Positions 38,010-46,843 of a DNA stretch of 64,000 nt are shown piece by piece. Location: contig NC_013851.1 of assembly GCF_000025485.1 (NCBI RefSeq), forward strand, positions 1,217,154-1,281,153, given 5' to 3'. This DNA comes from Allochromatium vinosum DSM 180 (GTDB lineage: Bacteria > Pseudomonadota > Gammaproteobacteria > Chromatiales > Chromatiaceae). The translations under genes were made by a program, and so were the position numbers. Below the pieces are notes generated by a model, which had not been told where the DNA came from, made no database searches, and was given only the letters and a program-made list of their open reading frames with translations. How positions within the stretch are numbered: position 1 is the stretch's first letter; every line of letters begins with the position of its first letter.

Positions 38010-39236
38010 ATGTGGATCGAAGACACTGACCGCTATCGCCTGACGCGCCAGGGACGCTATCTGTCGGCCATCTTCAAGCGCCCGCATCGCGTGCTCAGCA
38101 CCTGCCGGCTCAACGGCGGACTGCGCGAGGATCTGACCCATGTCGCCAACCATCAGAGCTGTGAGGGCGTGGCCCATGTGGTGCGCGAGGCGTCGAACGC
38201 CGGGCATGGTCTGGAGGACTATCACCGCGCCGCCTGTGCGGCGGGCCGGTTGCCGCCCGAGTCGACCGCGCTCATGGCCACGGCCGCCAACATGCAGTGC
38301 GCGGTGCTGGCTCGGGCCGAGCACGCGGATCTGGCCGTCTCGGTGGTCGCCACGGCCGGGGTGCTCGGCAACGCGACCCGCGCCGGTGATCCGGCCGGCT
38401 GGCATGAGCAGCGCGACGGCAGCCGGCCGGTCGAGCGAAACGAGAGCGGAACCGCGACCGTAAGTGCTCTCGGCCAATCGAACCTGGCGCAAACCGCCTG
38501 CGCCCTTCCGGCACCACCCGAGGCTGGCGCCGGAACCATCGTCACCCTGGTCTTCATCAACCAGCCCTGCAACCCGGCCTGTCTGGTGCGCGCCGCAACC
38601 CTGGCCACCGAGGGCAAGAGCGCGGCCGTGCTGGATCTGCGTATGCCGAGTCTGCAATCGGCGCGACTGGCCACGGGCACGGGCACGGATCAACTGGCCA
38701 TCGCCGCTCCACTGGTGCGCGCCGAGGAAGGCGAGTGGGAGCGTCACTGGGCCGGCAGTCACAACACCCTGGGCGAGCTGGTCGGACGCGCGACCCACGA
38801 GGCCGTGACCCGCTGTCTGCTGTTGCAGAACGGCGTCTGCGCCGAACTGCGCCGCAACCTCTGTGCCGCACTCGGACGTCATGGCTGCGACGAAGCGGTC
38901 CTGCGCGAGCTGGCGCGCGCCGAACTCGACCCGCCGGACGCCCACTGCTTCGAGCACAACCTGCTGGCACTCATCCACGATCCACTGAGCGCGGCGGCTG
39001 CCTATGGTCTGGCCGAAATCCTCGATCTGGTCGATGTCGGCGTGCTGCATGCCGAGGTCGCGCGCGAGTCGATCCTCAATCAGGCCTCACTGCTGGCTGC
39101 CGCCGTGGCCGTCAAACCCGGTGACTTCGCCTGTTTCCGTGAAGTCCTCCAGCCGCGCGCCGATCTCACGCCCGGACGGCTGGCGGCGCTGGCCGTGGTC
39201 CTGGGCTTCGAGCACAAGTGGAATACGCATGACTGA
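38010..39236 (+). CDS. cbiZ: Adenosylcobinamide amidohydrolase CbiZ
   Basis: CbiZ cleaves the aminopropanol side chain from adenosylcobinamide (or remodels pseudo-B12) to give adenosylcobyric acid, which CobD then re-uses. The 408-residue protein has the family signature STCRLNGGLREDLTHVANHQ near the N-terminus, VVATAGVLGNATRAGDP, and TGTGTDQLAIAAPL with HNTLGELVGRATHEAV. It is longer than typical CbiZ of about 220 to 260 residues. The excess comes from an internal segment around residues 130 to 170 and a C-terminal part of about 120 residues of no recognised family. It overlaps cobD by 8 bp, an apt pairing because CobD acts on the product. Confidence 0.85.
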   Translation: MWIEDTDRYRLTRQGRYLSAIFKRPHRVLSTCRLNGGLREDLTHVANHQSCEGVAHVVREASNAGHGLEDYHRAACAAGRLPPESTALMATAANMQCAVLARAEHADLAVSVVATAGVLGNATRAGDPAGWHEQRDGSRPVERNESGTATVSALGQSNLAQTACALPAPPEAGAGTIVTLVFINQPCNPACLVRAATLATEGKSAAVLDLRMPSLQSARLATGTGTDQLAIAAPLVRAEEGEWERHWAGSHNTLGELVGRATHEAVTRCLLLQNGVCAELRRNLCAALGRHGCDEAVLRELARAELDPPDAHCFEHNLLALIHDPLSAAAAYGLAEILDLVDVGVLHAEVARESILNQASLLAAAVAVKPGDFACFREVLQPRADLTPGRLAALAVVLGFEHKWNTHD

Positions 39237-40173
39237 ACATCTGATCCTGATCCTCGGCGCCTGTCTGCTCGATGCGCTCATCGGCGATCCCGTCTATCGG
39301 CTGCATCCGATCCGGCTCATCGGTCACTGGATACTCGTCTGCGAGCGCGCGCTCTTCGCGCTGGGTCTCAATGGACGACTCGGCGGCGTGATCCACTGGG
39401 GATTGGTGGTCGGGACAGCGCTCTGGGGCTGGTTCGGCGTCCGTCTCGGACTCGACGCCCTCCATCCCTGGCTCGCCTTCGGCTGGGATCTGTTCATCGC
39501 CTACAGCCTGCTCTGCACCCGCGAGCTGCTGGAACAGGGCTGGCGTATCCTGCGCGATCTCGACGATCTGCCGGCCGTGCGCCGGCGGCTGTCGCGGCTG
39601 GTGGGACGCGATACCGAGCCGCTCCAGCGCGATGGGGTGGTGCGCGCCACGCTCGAAAGCCTCTCGGAGAACCTGACCGATGGCGTGCTCACGCCGCTGT
39701 GGGCGTTCTGTCTGTTCGGTCTGCCCGGACTGATCCTGGTCAAGGCGATCTCGACGCTCGACTCCATGGTCGGCTACAAGAATGAGCGCTACGCGCGCTT
39801 CGGCTGGGCCGGCGCGCGCAGCGACGATCTGATCCACTGGCTGCCGGCGCGGCTCTCGGTGCCGTTGCTGGCACTCGCCGCCCTGTTGCGGCGCGAGCAT
39901 CCGCTGCTCGCCTTCCGCGCCGCCTGGCGCTATCACGCCCTGCTGCCCAGTCCCAACTCCGGCTGGAGCGAGGCCGCCTGCGCCGGAGCGCTGCGGGTGC
40001 GTCTGATCGGCCCGGTCTGGCGCCGGGGCCGGCTCATCAACGAACTCTACATGGGCGATCCCGACTGGCCGGCCGATCTCGACGCCGGGGATCTGCGCCG
40101 GGGTCTGTGGCTGATCCTCACCGCCTGCCTGCTGGCGTTCGCGGCCGGGGTGATGCCGCTCACCCTGGCGTAG
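39229..40173 (+). CDS. cobD: Adenosylcobinamide-phosphate synthase CobD/CbiB
   Basis: CobD/CbiB is an inner-membrane enzyme that joins adenosylcobyric acid to an aminopropanol group to make adenosylcobinamide (phosphate). The 314-residue protein starts at the ATG at 39229 with LILILGACLLDALIGDPVYRLHPIRLIGHW, a hallmark of the family. It contains ATLESLSENLTDGVLTPL, LVKAISTLDSMVGYKNERY and SGWSEAACAGALRV. Several membrane helices are evident. The start overlaps the end of cbiZ. It converges with a lipoprotein gene that stops 3 bp away. Confidence 0.95.
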   Translation: MTEHLILILGACLLDALIGDPVYRLHPIRLIGHWILVCERALFALGLNGRLGGVIHWGLVVGTALWGWFGVRLGLDALHPWLAFGWDLFIAYSLLCTRELLEQGWRILRDLDDLPAVRRRLSRLVGRDTEPLQRDGVVRATLESLSENLTDGVLTPLWAFCLFGLPGLILVKAISTLDSMVGYKNERYARFGWAGARSDDLIHWLPARLSVPLLALAALLRREHPLLAFRAAWRYHALLPSPNSGWSEAACAGALRVRLIGPVWRRGRLINELYMGDPDWPADLDAGDLRRGLWLILTACLLAFAAGVMPLTLA

Positions 40174-40176
40174 CGA

Positions 40177-41328
40177 TCACAGTAAGCCCTGACAGATTCC
40201 GCCCTGGCAGCGGATCAGGAAACTGTCGCTGCCCTGACAGGGAACCTTGTAGACCTCGCCGTCCTGACGCGACTCGATCAACTGCGAGCCGCTGCCCGCG
40301 ACCTGACAACCGCGCTGACGGGCATACTGCTCGGCATTGGCCGACCAGAGCATCCTGGAGCCTGTCGCGGTCGGCGGATTCACGGCGTCCGCTCGGGGCA
40401 GCGACACCATGTTATCCCGTGGCGTATTCAGGGTCGCCGGCATCGGTGCCGGTTCGGGCATGGGTCTGGCGTTCAGATTCGAGCTGGCGTCGACCACTGG
40501 CGCGGCGCCCGGCGTGCTGTATCTGGGTTCAGACGCGGGTCTGCGCGTATAGGTCGGTCGCGGAACGCTCGAATCGGCCCAGGTTGGCGCGGGCATGGCC
40601 GGTGTGGTGCCCGCATTGGTTCGCGATGCGGCCGGCGGCGTCTGAGCGGGTGCTGTGGGCGCCGCTGGAGCTGGCGACGCGGCTTGAGCCGCCTGGGTGT
40701 TGACGGCGGATGGTGCGGAGGCCGCATCGGGTGGCGCGGGCGACTCGTCCCAGGCGCTCTTCCAGCCCTCCGGGGGCGGGGCCGCGCGTGCCAGACGCTC
40801 ACGATCACGCATCCAGCGCTCGCGCAGCGAATCGAGCGACTGCATGAGCGCATCGCGGAGCGGGTCGGTGTAGTCGGTGCGCGTCGCCGGGCGTCCGGCC
40901 TGGCTCGGGGTGACGAGTTCGGCCAGGGTTGCGACCTCGATGCCGCCGCCAGAGTCCTTGAACAGAGTCGTGACCTCGAGCGTGGAGCCGGGCGCCGCGC
41001 TCAGGCGCGGGGTCGCAAGCGCCATGACCGACGGCTCGGCGGGTCGTCCGACGACCAGGCGGTCGTTGGTCGAATCCGCATAGCGAATCGACCAGCCGCG
41101 ACTGCGCGCCGCGCCCATGGCCAGCGACTTGACTTCGGACAGGGTGGCGCCAGGCAGCATCAGACGTGGCAGATAGGTCGTATCGATCGGCGCCGGCCCG
41201 GTCACTGTCGGCTGGGCCGAACCGCCGGACGAGGCGATCGGACCGCTCGCACAGGCCGAAAGCAACAGAGATGAGATCGCGATACAGCAGGTAACGGCCT
41301 TCAAGCGCGGATTCACTTCGAGCCTCAT
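40177..41328 (-). CDS. Predicted lipoprotein of unknown function
   Basis: I do not recognise this 383-residue protein. It has a lipoprotein signal peptide with lipobox LLLSAC (C26). A folded-looking N-terminal domain reaches to about residue 185 (LPGATLSEVKSLAMGAARSRGWSIRYA). A low-complexity alanine-, proline- and serine-rich linker runs from about 195 to 325, and a small C-terminal cysteine-containing tail follows (RQRGC, VPCQGS, RCQGGICQGLL). The four C-terminal cysteines could form disulfides or bind metal in the periplasm. It is convergent with cobD, 3 bp apart, and has its own promoter candidate at 41434..41461, so it is probably not part of the cobalamin operon. Confidence 0.75.
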   Translation of the reverse strand: MRLEVNPRLKAVTCCIAISSLLLSACASGPIASSGGSAQPTVTGPAPIDTTYLPRLMLPGATLSEVKSLAMGAARSRGWSIRYADSTNDRLVVGRPAEPSVMALATPRLSAAPGSTLEVTTLFKDSGGGIEVATLAELVTPSQAGRPATRTDYTDPLRDALMQSLDSLRERWMRDRERLARAAPPPEGWKSAWDESPAPPDAASAPSAVNTQAAQAASPAPAAPTAPAQTPPAASRTNAGTTPAMPAPTWADSSVPRPTYTRRPASEPRYSTPGAAPVVDASSNLNARPMPEPAPMPATLNTPRDNMVSLPRADAVNPPTATGSRMLWSANAEQYARQRGCQVAGSGSQLIESRQDGEVYKVPCQGSDSFLIRCQGGICQGLL

Positions 41329-41433
41329 GGATCCTCGGCCGGTGTCGGCCTGGATGATCTAAAAATGGAGATGGATGTGCAGGGAGGTGTTCGGGACAGG
41401 AGTCGCCACCAAAAAGGTGGAGAACCTGGAGAA

Positions 41434-41461
41434 TATATAACGATTCGAGTTGGGCTTACAA
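41434..41461 (-). promoter_or_regulatory. Candidate promoter of the lipoprotein gene
   Basis: On the minus strand TTGTAA (41461..41456) is followed after 16 bp by TATATA (41439..41434). This is an AT-rich island in GC-rich DNA, about 105 bp before the lipoprotein ATG. A hairpin with arms CCACC and GGTGG lies at 41406..41420 within its leader. Confidence 0.42.
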
Positions 41462-41599
41462 TGGGCCGGGCGGTCGCGATCGCACCTCATGGTCAGACGC
41501 TTCCGTGTCGGTCGGGGCTGTGCGTCGATAGTGCTCCGTATTTGCGGCCGCTGTGGTTATCATTGGCGCCAATATCGATCGATTCGAGAAATCCTCATA

Positions 41600-42115
41600 G
41601 TGCGGGCACTGATCAAATTCTTCGTCGAACTCTGTCTGCTGCGCCGTCCGCCTCAGGATCTGCCGGCCTCCGAGATGCTCCTGGGACTGGTGCTGGTGGC
41701 CGATCTGGCGGTTGGCGTCCTGGTCGGTATCACGGCGGGACTCTCCTGGCTGACGAGCCTGCTCCAGGGCGTCGCCGAGCTCCTGCTGATGCTGGTCGCG
41801 CTCTATGCGGCCCTGACCCAGCTCAAGCTCCGCGCGCGCTTCCTGCAGGCGGCGACGGCTCTGCTCGGCAGTGGCGCGGTGCTCGGTCTGGTGGCGATCC
41901 CGCCGCTGAGTCTCAACCCGACCGGCAGCCAGGAGAACGATCTGGCCGCGCTCGGCGCCTTCCTGCTGCTGGGGCTGGTGATCTGGGGCCTCCTGGTCAC
42001 GGGCCACATCCTGAGACACACCTTCTCCATCACGCTCGGCCAGGGGTCGGCGATTGCGGTCGCCTTCCAGATCGTGGTGGTCACACTCGTCACCAGTCTC
42101 TTCAGCGGTCTGTGA
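41600..42115 (+). CDS. Conserved hypothetical membrane protein
   Basis: I do not recognise the family. The GTG at 41600 gives 171 residues that start VRALIKFFVELCLLRRPPQDLP, a Yip1-like amphipathic opening, and then four or five hydrophobic segments that span the rest. No cysteine or histidine cluster or catalytic motif is visible. An in-frame extension back to 41450 is rich in arginine and histidine and looks like non-coding sequence. It lies 53 bp upstream of mpl on the same strand, so it may share its transcript, but there is no functional link I can name. Confidence 0.65.
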   Translation: MRALIKFFVELCLLRRPPQDLPASEMLLGLVLVADLAVGVLVGITAGLSWLTSLLQGVAELLLMLVALYAALTQLKLRARFLQAATALLGSGAVLGLVAIPPLSLNPTGSQENDLAALGAFLLLGLVIWGLLVTGHILRHTFSITLGQGSAIAVAFQIVVVTLVTSLFSGL

Positions 42116-42168
42116 CGCGCTCGACGCCCAGGCGGGCTCCAGCGTAGCGATTTTCCCGGAAGCCATTC

Positions 42169-43536
42169 ATGCATCTACACATCCTTGGAATCTGCGGCAC
42201 CTTCATGGGCGGGATCGCGCTGCTGGCGCGCGCGCTGGGTCATCGGGTCACGGGGTCGGACGCCAATGTCTATCCGCCCATGAGCACCCAGCTGGAAGCG
42301 GCCGGGATCGAGCTCATGGAAGGCTATGACGCCGCGCATCTGGACCCGCCGCCCGACGTGGTGGTGGTCGGCAACGCCATGAAGCGCGGTATTCCGGCGG
42401 TCGAGGCCATGCTCGATCGCGACATGCGCTACTGCTCCGGTCCCGAGTGGCTGCGCGAGAATCTGCTGCGCGAGCGCTGGGTGCTGGCCGTGTCCGGCAC
42501 GCACGGCAAGACGACCACGGCCAGTATGCTGGCCTGGGTGCTGGAGGATGCGGGGCTGGACCCAGGGTTCCTGATCGGCGGGGTGCCGCTCGACTTCGGT
42601 GTCTCGGCGCGTCTGGGATCGGCGCCCTTCTTCGTCGTCGAGGCCGATGAGTACGATACGGCCTTCTTCGACAAGCGCTCGAAGTTCGTCCACTACGGGC
42701 CGCGCACCCTCATCCTCAACAATCTGGAGTTCGATCACGCCGACATCTTCGATGATCTGGGGCAGATTCAGCGCCAGTTCCATCATCTGATCCGCACGGT
42801 TCCGGGTAGCGGGCTGATCGTGCACCCGGCGCGCGTGCCGGCGGTGGATACCGTCATCGGTCTGGGCTGCTGGACTCCGCGCGAGACCTTCGGCGCCGAG
42901 GGCGATTGGCGCGCCGAGCTGATCGAGCCGGACGGTTCGCGGTTCCGGGTCTGGCTGCACGGCGCCGAGGCCGGTGTCGTCGACTGGGGACAGAGCGGAT
43001 TGCACAATGTCGAGAACGCGCTCGCGGTCCTGGCCGCCGCGCGTCACGCCGGGGTGCCGGTCGGTGCGGCGGTCGAGGCGCTCGGGCGCTTCCAGGGCGT
43101 AAAGCGACGGCTGGAGGTGCGCGGCGAGGTCGCCGGCATCCGGGTCTTCGACGACTTCGCTCACCATCCGACCGCGATCGCCACCACGCTCGATGGACTG
43201 CGCCGTCGGGTCGGTGCCGAACAGCGGATTCTCGCGGTGCTGGAGCCGCGTTCCAACACCATGCGTCTGGGAACGCACAATGCTGAGCTGGCCGGTTCGC
43301 TGACGGCGGCGGATCGGGTCTATGTCCATGCGCCGAGCGATCTCGGCTGGGACGCGGCAGCGGTGCTCGCCGGCTTGGGTGAGCGGCTGGCGGTGCATGA
43401 CGCCATCGAGCCGATCGTGACCCAGGTGATCGCCGACAGCCGGCCGGGCGATCAGATCCTGGTCATGAGCAACGGTGGATTCGGCGGCATCCATCAACGG
43501 CTGCTGGATGCGCTGCGTCTCAAACATGGCGCTTGA
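42169..43536 (+). CDS. mpl: UDP-N-acetylmuramate:L-Ala-gamma-D-Glu-meso-DAP ligase Mpl
   Basis: Mpl recycles cell-wall tripeptide by ligating it to UDP-N-acetylmuramic acid with ATP, in the cytoplasm. The 455-residue protein is a Mur ligase. It opens [20 protein letters not shown], the Mpl form of the Mur start, then has the ATP loop [18 protein letters not shown], the [16 protein letters not shown] segment, [12 protein letters not shown] and [11 protein letters not shown]. The length agrees with the family. It overlaps ubiX by 11 bp. Confidence 0.95.
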   Translation: MHLHILGICGTFMGGIALLARALGHRVTGSDANVYPPMSTQLEAAGIELMEGYDAAHLDPPPDVVVVGNAMKRGIPAVEAMLDRDMRYCSGPEWLRENLLRERWVLAVSGTHGKTTTASMLAWVLEDAGLDPGFLIGGVPLDFGVSARLGSAPFFVVEADEYDTAFFDKRSKFVHYGPRTLILNNLEFDHADIFDDLGQIQRQFHHLIRTVPGSGLIVHPARVPAVDTVIGLGCWTPRETFGAEGDWRAELIEPDGSRFRVWLHGAEAGVVDWGQSGLHNVENALAVLAAARHAGVPVGAAVEALGRFQGVKRRLEVRGEVAGIRVFDDFAHHPTAIATTLDGLRRRVGAEQRILAVLEPRSNTMRLGTHNAELAGSLTAADRVYVHAPSDLGWDAAAVLAGLGERLAVHDAIEPIVTQVIADSRPGDQILVMSNGGFGGIHQRLLDALRLKHGA

Positions 43537-44170
43537 GTCGAAGTCCGTGGCCGATGCAAAGCGGGACTGGCCGCGCACGATCACGCTCGCCTTCACCGGT
43601 GCTTCCGGGGCGCACTATGGTCTGCGGCTGCTCGAATGCCTGATCCGCGCCGATGTTAGGGTCTATCTGCTGATCTCGCAGGCGGCGCAGGTCGTCGTCA
43701 AGATGGAGACGGGGTTGGATCTGCCGGCACGTGCCGGCGAGGCCGAGTCATTTCTGAGCGAGCGCTTCCAGGCGGTGCCGGGGCAGTTACGGGTATTCGG
43801 ACGTCAGGAGTGGACAGCGCCCGTGGCCAGCGGCAGTCATCCGGCCGAGGCGATGGTGGTCTGTCCCTGTACGGCCGGGACACTGGGGCGCTTGGCCGCC
43901 GGACTGTCGAGCTGTCTGATCGAGCGCGCGGCGGATGTCTCGCTCAAGGAGCGTCGCCCGCTGATCCTGGTCGTGCGCGAGACGCCGTTCTCGACCATCC
44001 ATCTGGAGAACATGCTGCGGCTCGCTCAGGCAGGAGCCACGATCATGCCGGCCAATCCGGGCTTCTATGGCAATCCAAGCCGGGTCGAGGACATCGTGGA
44101 CTTCATGGTCGCCCGTATCCTGGACCATCTCGGTGTGACGCACACACTGGTCAAGCGCTGGGGCGATTGA
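43526..44170 (+). CDS. ubiX: Flavin prenyltransferase UbiX
   Basis: UbiX attaches a dimethylallyl group to FMN to make the prenylated flavin used by the decarboxylase UbiD in ubiquinone synthesis. The ATG at 43526 gives 214 residues and overlaps the end of mpl. The sequence has [18 protein letters not shown] for FMN binding, [42 protein letters not shown] and [13 protein letters not shown], all standard for UbiX. With ubiU and ubiV, this is the third ubiquinone gene in the window. A strong intrinsic terminator lies about 110 bp after its stop. Confidence 0.95.
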   Translation: MALESKSVADAKRDWPRTITLAFTGASGAHYGLRLLECLIRADVRVYLLISQAAQVVVKMETGLDLPARAGEAESFLSERFQAVPGQLRVFGRQEWTAPVASGSHPAEAMVVCPCTAGTLGRLAAGLSSCLIERAADVSLKERRPLILVVRETPFSTIHLENMLRLAQAGATIMPANPGFYGNPSRVEDIVDFMVARILDHLGVTHTLVKRWGD

Positions 44171-44214
44171 GCGCGATTTCAGCGGTTGACATTCATCCAA
44201 CTACATAAGAAACT

Positions 44215-44307
44215 GTTGATGTACTGAAGCTCTCGGCTCCAGTACACTCCTCCATCCTCCTTTGGTGGTAATTTTTCGAGCGCGATGCAACCCGTCGCGC
44301 TTTTTTT
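44215..44307 (+). ncRNA. Candidate small RNA between ubiX and tmcA
   Basis: A TTGACA hexamer at 44186..44191 is followed by a hairpin at 44221..44245 (arms GTACTG and CAGTAC, extended by AGC and GCT). A C-rich single-stranded stretch with CTCC and CCTCC repeats (44245..44260) could pair with Shine-Dalgarno sequences. An intrinsic terminator ends the element at 44307. No convincing -10 box stands at 17 bp, so the 5' end is uncertain. It could instead be the 3' untranslated region of ubiX. Confidence 0.35.
44279..44307 (+). terminator. Intrinsic terminator downstream of ubiX
   Basis: The arms AGCGCGA (44279..44285) and TCGCGCT (44295..44301) form a 7-bp stem with a 9-nt loop, followed directly by a run of seven T. 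It works on the plus strand only. It overlaps the stop region of the convergent tmcA gene by two bases. Confidence 0.8.
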
Positions 44308-46546
44308 ATGGGCGGATTCCAGGCGGGTGATCGATGAGCCGGCCACACACCTGGCGCAATCGCTCCAGCAACGCCTCCCGACCACGAGCGTCGAAATGTC
44401 GTGCCAAGCCGGTGAGCGGACGACATTGCAGCGCAGCCGCGACCAGCAGAGCGGCCTCCCGCCGATCGATGCGTCCGGCGCTCAGCGCGTCGGCCAGATG
44501 CCGACGTGTCAGAACCGACAGGAGCGGCAGACTGGCTTCCAGCGTCCGATGTCCCGCAACGAACGACTCCAGCTCGCGGCGCCAACCGCCCGACCCGGCG
44601 TGCAGCGCGCACTCGGCCGAGTCCGGCACGGGCAGGGCGCCGATGAGCGTGGCGGCGATCTCAGGGTCGAGTGTGCGCAGTGGACCGGCGAGCCAGACCG
44701 GCAGACTGGATGTCAGGCGTCGGCCGGCGTCTTCGAGCAGGCGTTCGCCCGCGACCGAGATCGCTCGCAGCACGACGGCAGCGTGCTCGCCACTGGCGGC
44801 ATTGCGACTGGTGCCGATCTGAGCCGGCACGAAACCGCAGGTCTGCCAGAACGCCAGCAGCTCGGTCGTGGCCCCGAAGCTGGCGCCCAGGAGATCGATT
44901 CGCTCGACTCGGGCGGCCTGTTCCAGTGCGGTCAGCATGCGTCGCCCCAGACCCCGTCCTGTCACGGCCGGATGCACGACGATCCGGATCACGCGCCAAT
45001 AGCGATGGATCGGCGCCTCCGGCAGACCGGCATGGGCCGAGAGCGTCTGGGGCAGGAGATGGCCGCGCGGTCGGCGCTGGCCGCGAAAGATCGCCGCGCG
45101 CAGATCCGGATCGCCCATCCCCCCTTCCTCGGCGACGAGCAGGGTGCCGATCAGGTGCCCGGCCTGGCGCAATACCAGGACGCGCACATTGGGGCCGTCG
45201 AGCAGCATCCGCAGATCCAGTGGACGGGTCTGATAGTGAGCGAGCACCAGCAGGCCGAAGAGTTCGCGCAATGTCGGCTCGTCCCGGAGCAGGGCGTCGC
45301 GATCGAGCCAGTGTGCATTCGGGCCGGCTGGATCGGCGCTGGCGGACTCCTGGATGTCCTGGCGCGCCGCTGGCGCCGCATCCAGCAGGAGCGCCCGGAA
45401 GACCAGGCGTTCGAGTGGATCATCGGCCGCCCAGCGGATCGGGGTGTCCAGGGTGATGGCGCGCCAGTCCGGTGTCAGACGCTCCAGCGTCTCGCGGAAG
45501 CGGATCTCGAATCCGCGTCCTGTCCCCTCGTAGCCATGCACGGTGCTGGCGAAGACGACGCGGCCATGGCGTTCGAGCAGCGCCGTCAGCAGTGGGGCGG
45601 GGATGCTGGCCGCCTCATCGACCAGGAGCAGATCGGCGGCGGGTTCGTCGTATTCGAGGAGTTCGGCCGGCGAACGGAAGACGAGCGACTGGAGTGCTGT
45701 CGCCCCGTCACGAGTCTGGCCGGTGCTCCGCTCGACATCGATCAAGACGGCCCCGGCATGACGATAGAGCGTCTCGACCGCGTCGCGCCGGGGCGCCGTC
45801 ACCACCAGACGCCGTCCGCCCTCGATCAGGAGGCGCCCGGCGGCCAGACCAAGTGCCGCGCTCTTGCCGCGTCCGCGATGCGCGGTCAGGACCAGCGGGC
45901 GGCGCGGGCGGCCATGCGCCGTCTTGAGGATGGCGGCGACCGCCTCGGCCTGATCCGGGGTGGAGGGGCGAGCCGGATCGGTGCGTGTCGGTTGATATGT
46001 CCGGTCATGGGGGAGCGTACTCGGGACTCCGGCAACGGATGCCGTCATCGGCTCGGCTCGATCCTGGTCGATACGCACGACAGTCGGGTCAGACTCCAGC
46101 ACGGCGATGAGACGTGCGATGAAGCGTCGGCTCAATCCGGACGGCTCGAATGGCCAGACCGAGATCCGCTCGCTCTGCGGATCGGGCCGGCGCAACCACT
46201 CGGCCACGGGCGGCGTCAGGAGCGCCAGGAGTCCGCCGCCCCGAATCGCTCCCGTGGCGGCGCCGAATCCATCGGGATCGAATCCGTCATGGACGTCCAG
46301 GATCAGTAGATCCAGATCCATGCCCATCAGACGTATCGCTGAGCGTAGCGGTCGGCTCGGCTCAGCGAGTATTGGGCGCTCAGCGAGACAGACCCGATCG
46401 ATCTCGGGCAGGGCGGCGACGAGTCGGCGCGCCTCATCCGCCGTCCATTCGGGCGATCCGCGCAACCATAGGGTCAGACGATGACCGCGCGCACGCGCCA
46501 ACGCGCGCTGATCGCGCAGCCATTGAGTGTCGAGGGAGCTATCCAC
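44306..46546 (-). CDS. tmcA: tRNA(Met) cytidine acetyltransferase TmcA
   Basis: TmcA makes N4-acetylcytidine at the wobble base of elongator tRNA-Met, using acetyl-CoA and ATP. The 746-residue protein has the N-terminal domain, then a helicase-like module with Walker A LTAHRGRGKSAALGLAAG and DLLLVDEAASIPAPLL. A GNAT acetyltransferase domain follows (RIVVHPAVTGRGLGRRML, LGASFGATTELLAFWQ), then the tRNA-binding tail. It starts at a GTG at 46546, 35 bp after the small methyltransferase remnant. It converges with ubiX across the terminator at 44279..44307. Confidence 0.93.
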   Translation of the reverse strand: MDSSLDTQWLRDQRALARARGHRLTLWLRGSPEWTADEARRLVAALPEIDRVCLAERPILAEPSRPLRSAIRLMGMDLDLLILDVHDGFDPDGFGAATGAIRGGGLLALLTPPVAEWLRRPDPQSERISVWPFEPSGLSRRFIARLIAVLESDPTVVRIDQDRAEPMTASVAGVPSTLPHDRTYQPTRTDPARPSTPDQAEAVAAILKTAHGRPRRPLVLTAHRGRGKSAALGLAAGRLLIEGGRRLVVTAPRRDAVETLYRHAGAVLIDVERSTGQTRDGATALQSLVFRSPAELLEYDEPAADLLLVDEAASIPAPLLTALLERHGRVVFASTVHGYEGTGRGFEIRFRETLERLTPDWRAITLDTPIRWAADDPLERLVFRALLLDAAPAARQDIQESASADPAGPNAHWLDRDALLRDEPTLRELFGLLVLAHYQTRPLDLRMLLDGPNVRVLVLRQAGHLIGTLLVAEEGGMGDPDLRAAIFRGQRRPRGHLLPQTLSAHAGLPEAPIHRYWRVIRIVVHPAVTGRGLGRRMLTALEQAARVERIDLLGASFGATTELLAFWQTCGFVPAQIGTSRNAASGEHAAVVLRAISVAGERLLEDAGRRLTSSLPVWLAGPLRTLDPEIAATLIGALPVPDSAECALHAGSGGWRRELESFVAGHRTLEASLPLLSVLTRRHLADALSAGRIDRREAALLVAAALQCRPLTGLARHFDARGREALLERLRQVCGRLIDHPPGIRP

Positions 46547-46581
46547 GTATCAGGACTCTGTTTCGGGCGGCAGTAAAAGAC

Positions 46582-46743
46582 TCAAGGCACCATCGCGCCC
46601 GTATCCGGGACGAAGCGCTCACGCGGCACCGTGCGCAGTGCCGGCTCGACCTGTGGGTCGAGTCGGTCGAAACCCAGCTCGCGGGTCGTGGCGCGAACCG
46701 CCATCCGAATCTGCTCAACCAAGCGATGGCGCTCAGCCGTCAT
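46582..46743 (-). pseudogene. Truncated N-terminal fragment of a protein-L-isoaspartate methyltransferase-like gene
   Basis: A 53-codon frame starts at an ATG at 46743 behind a very strong GGAGGAGG ribosome site. Its tail, RLDPQVEPALRTVPRERFVP, matches the N-terminal substrate-side segment of protein-L-isoaspartate O-methyltransferase (compare VLNALAAVPREKFV of E. coli Pcm). It stops before any SAM-binding motif, and no downstream frame continues it before tmcA starts 35 bp later. It is therefore a remnant, or a small protein that kept only this helix region. The strong ribosome site argues it may still be translated. Confidence 0.6.
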
Positions 46744-46787
46744 GGTGTCCTCCTCCGATTCCGTCGCCTGGGAGGATAGCGCAACTG

Positions 46788-46809
46788 AAAAAGGGGCCAG
46801 AAGCCCCTT
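46788..46809 (-). terminator. Intrinsic terminator after fccB
   Basis: On the minus strand the arms AAGGGGC and GCCCCTT form a 7-bp stem with a 5-nt loop and run into five T. It lies about 35 bp after the fccB stop and separates the fcc operon from the methyltransferase fragment and tmcA. Confidence 0.75.
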
Positions 46810-46843
46810 GAAGTCGAGATCCGGAGATCTCGCGATCTCGTGC

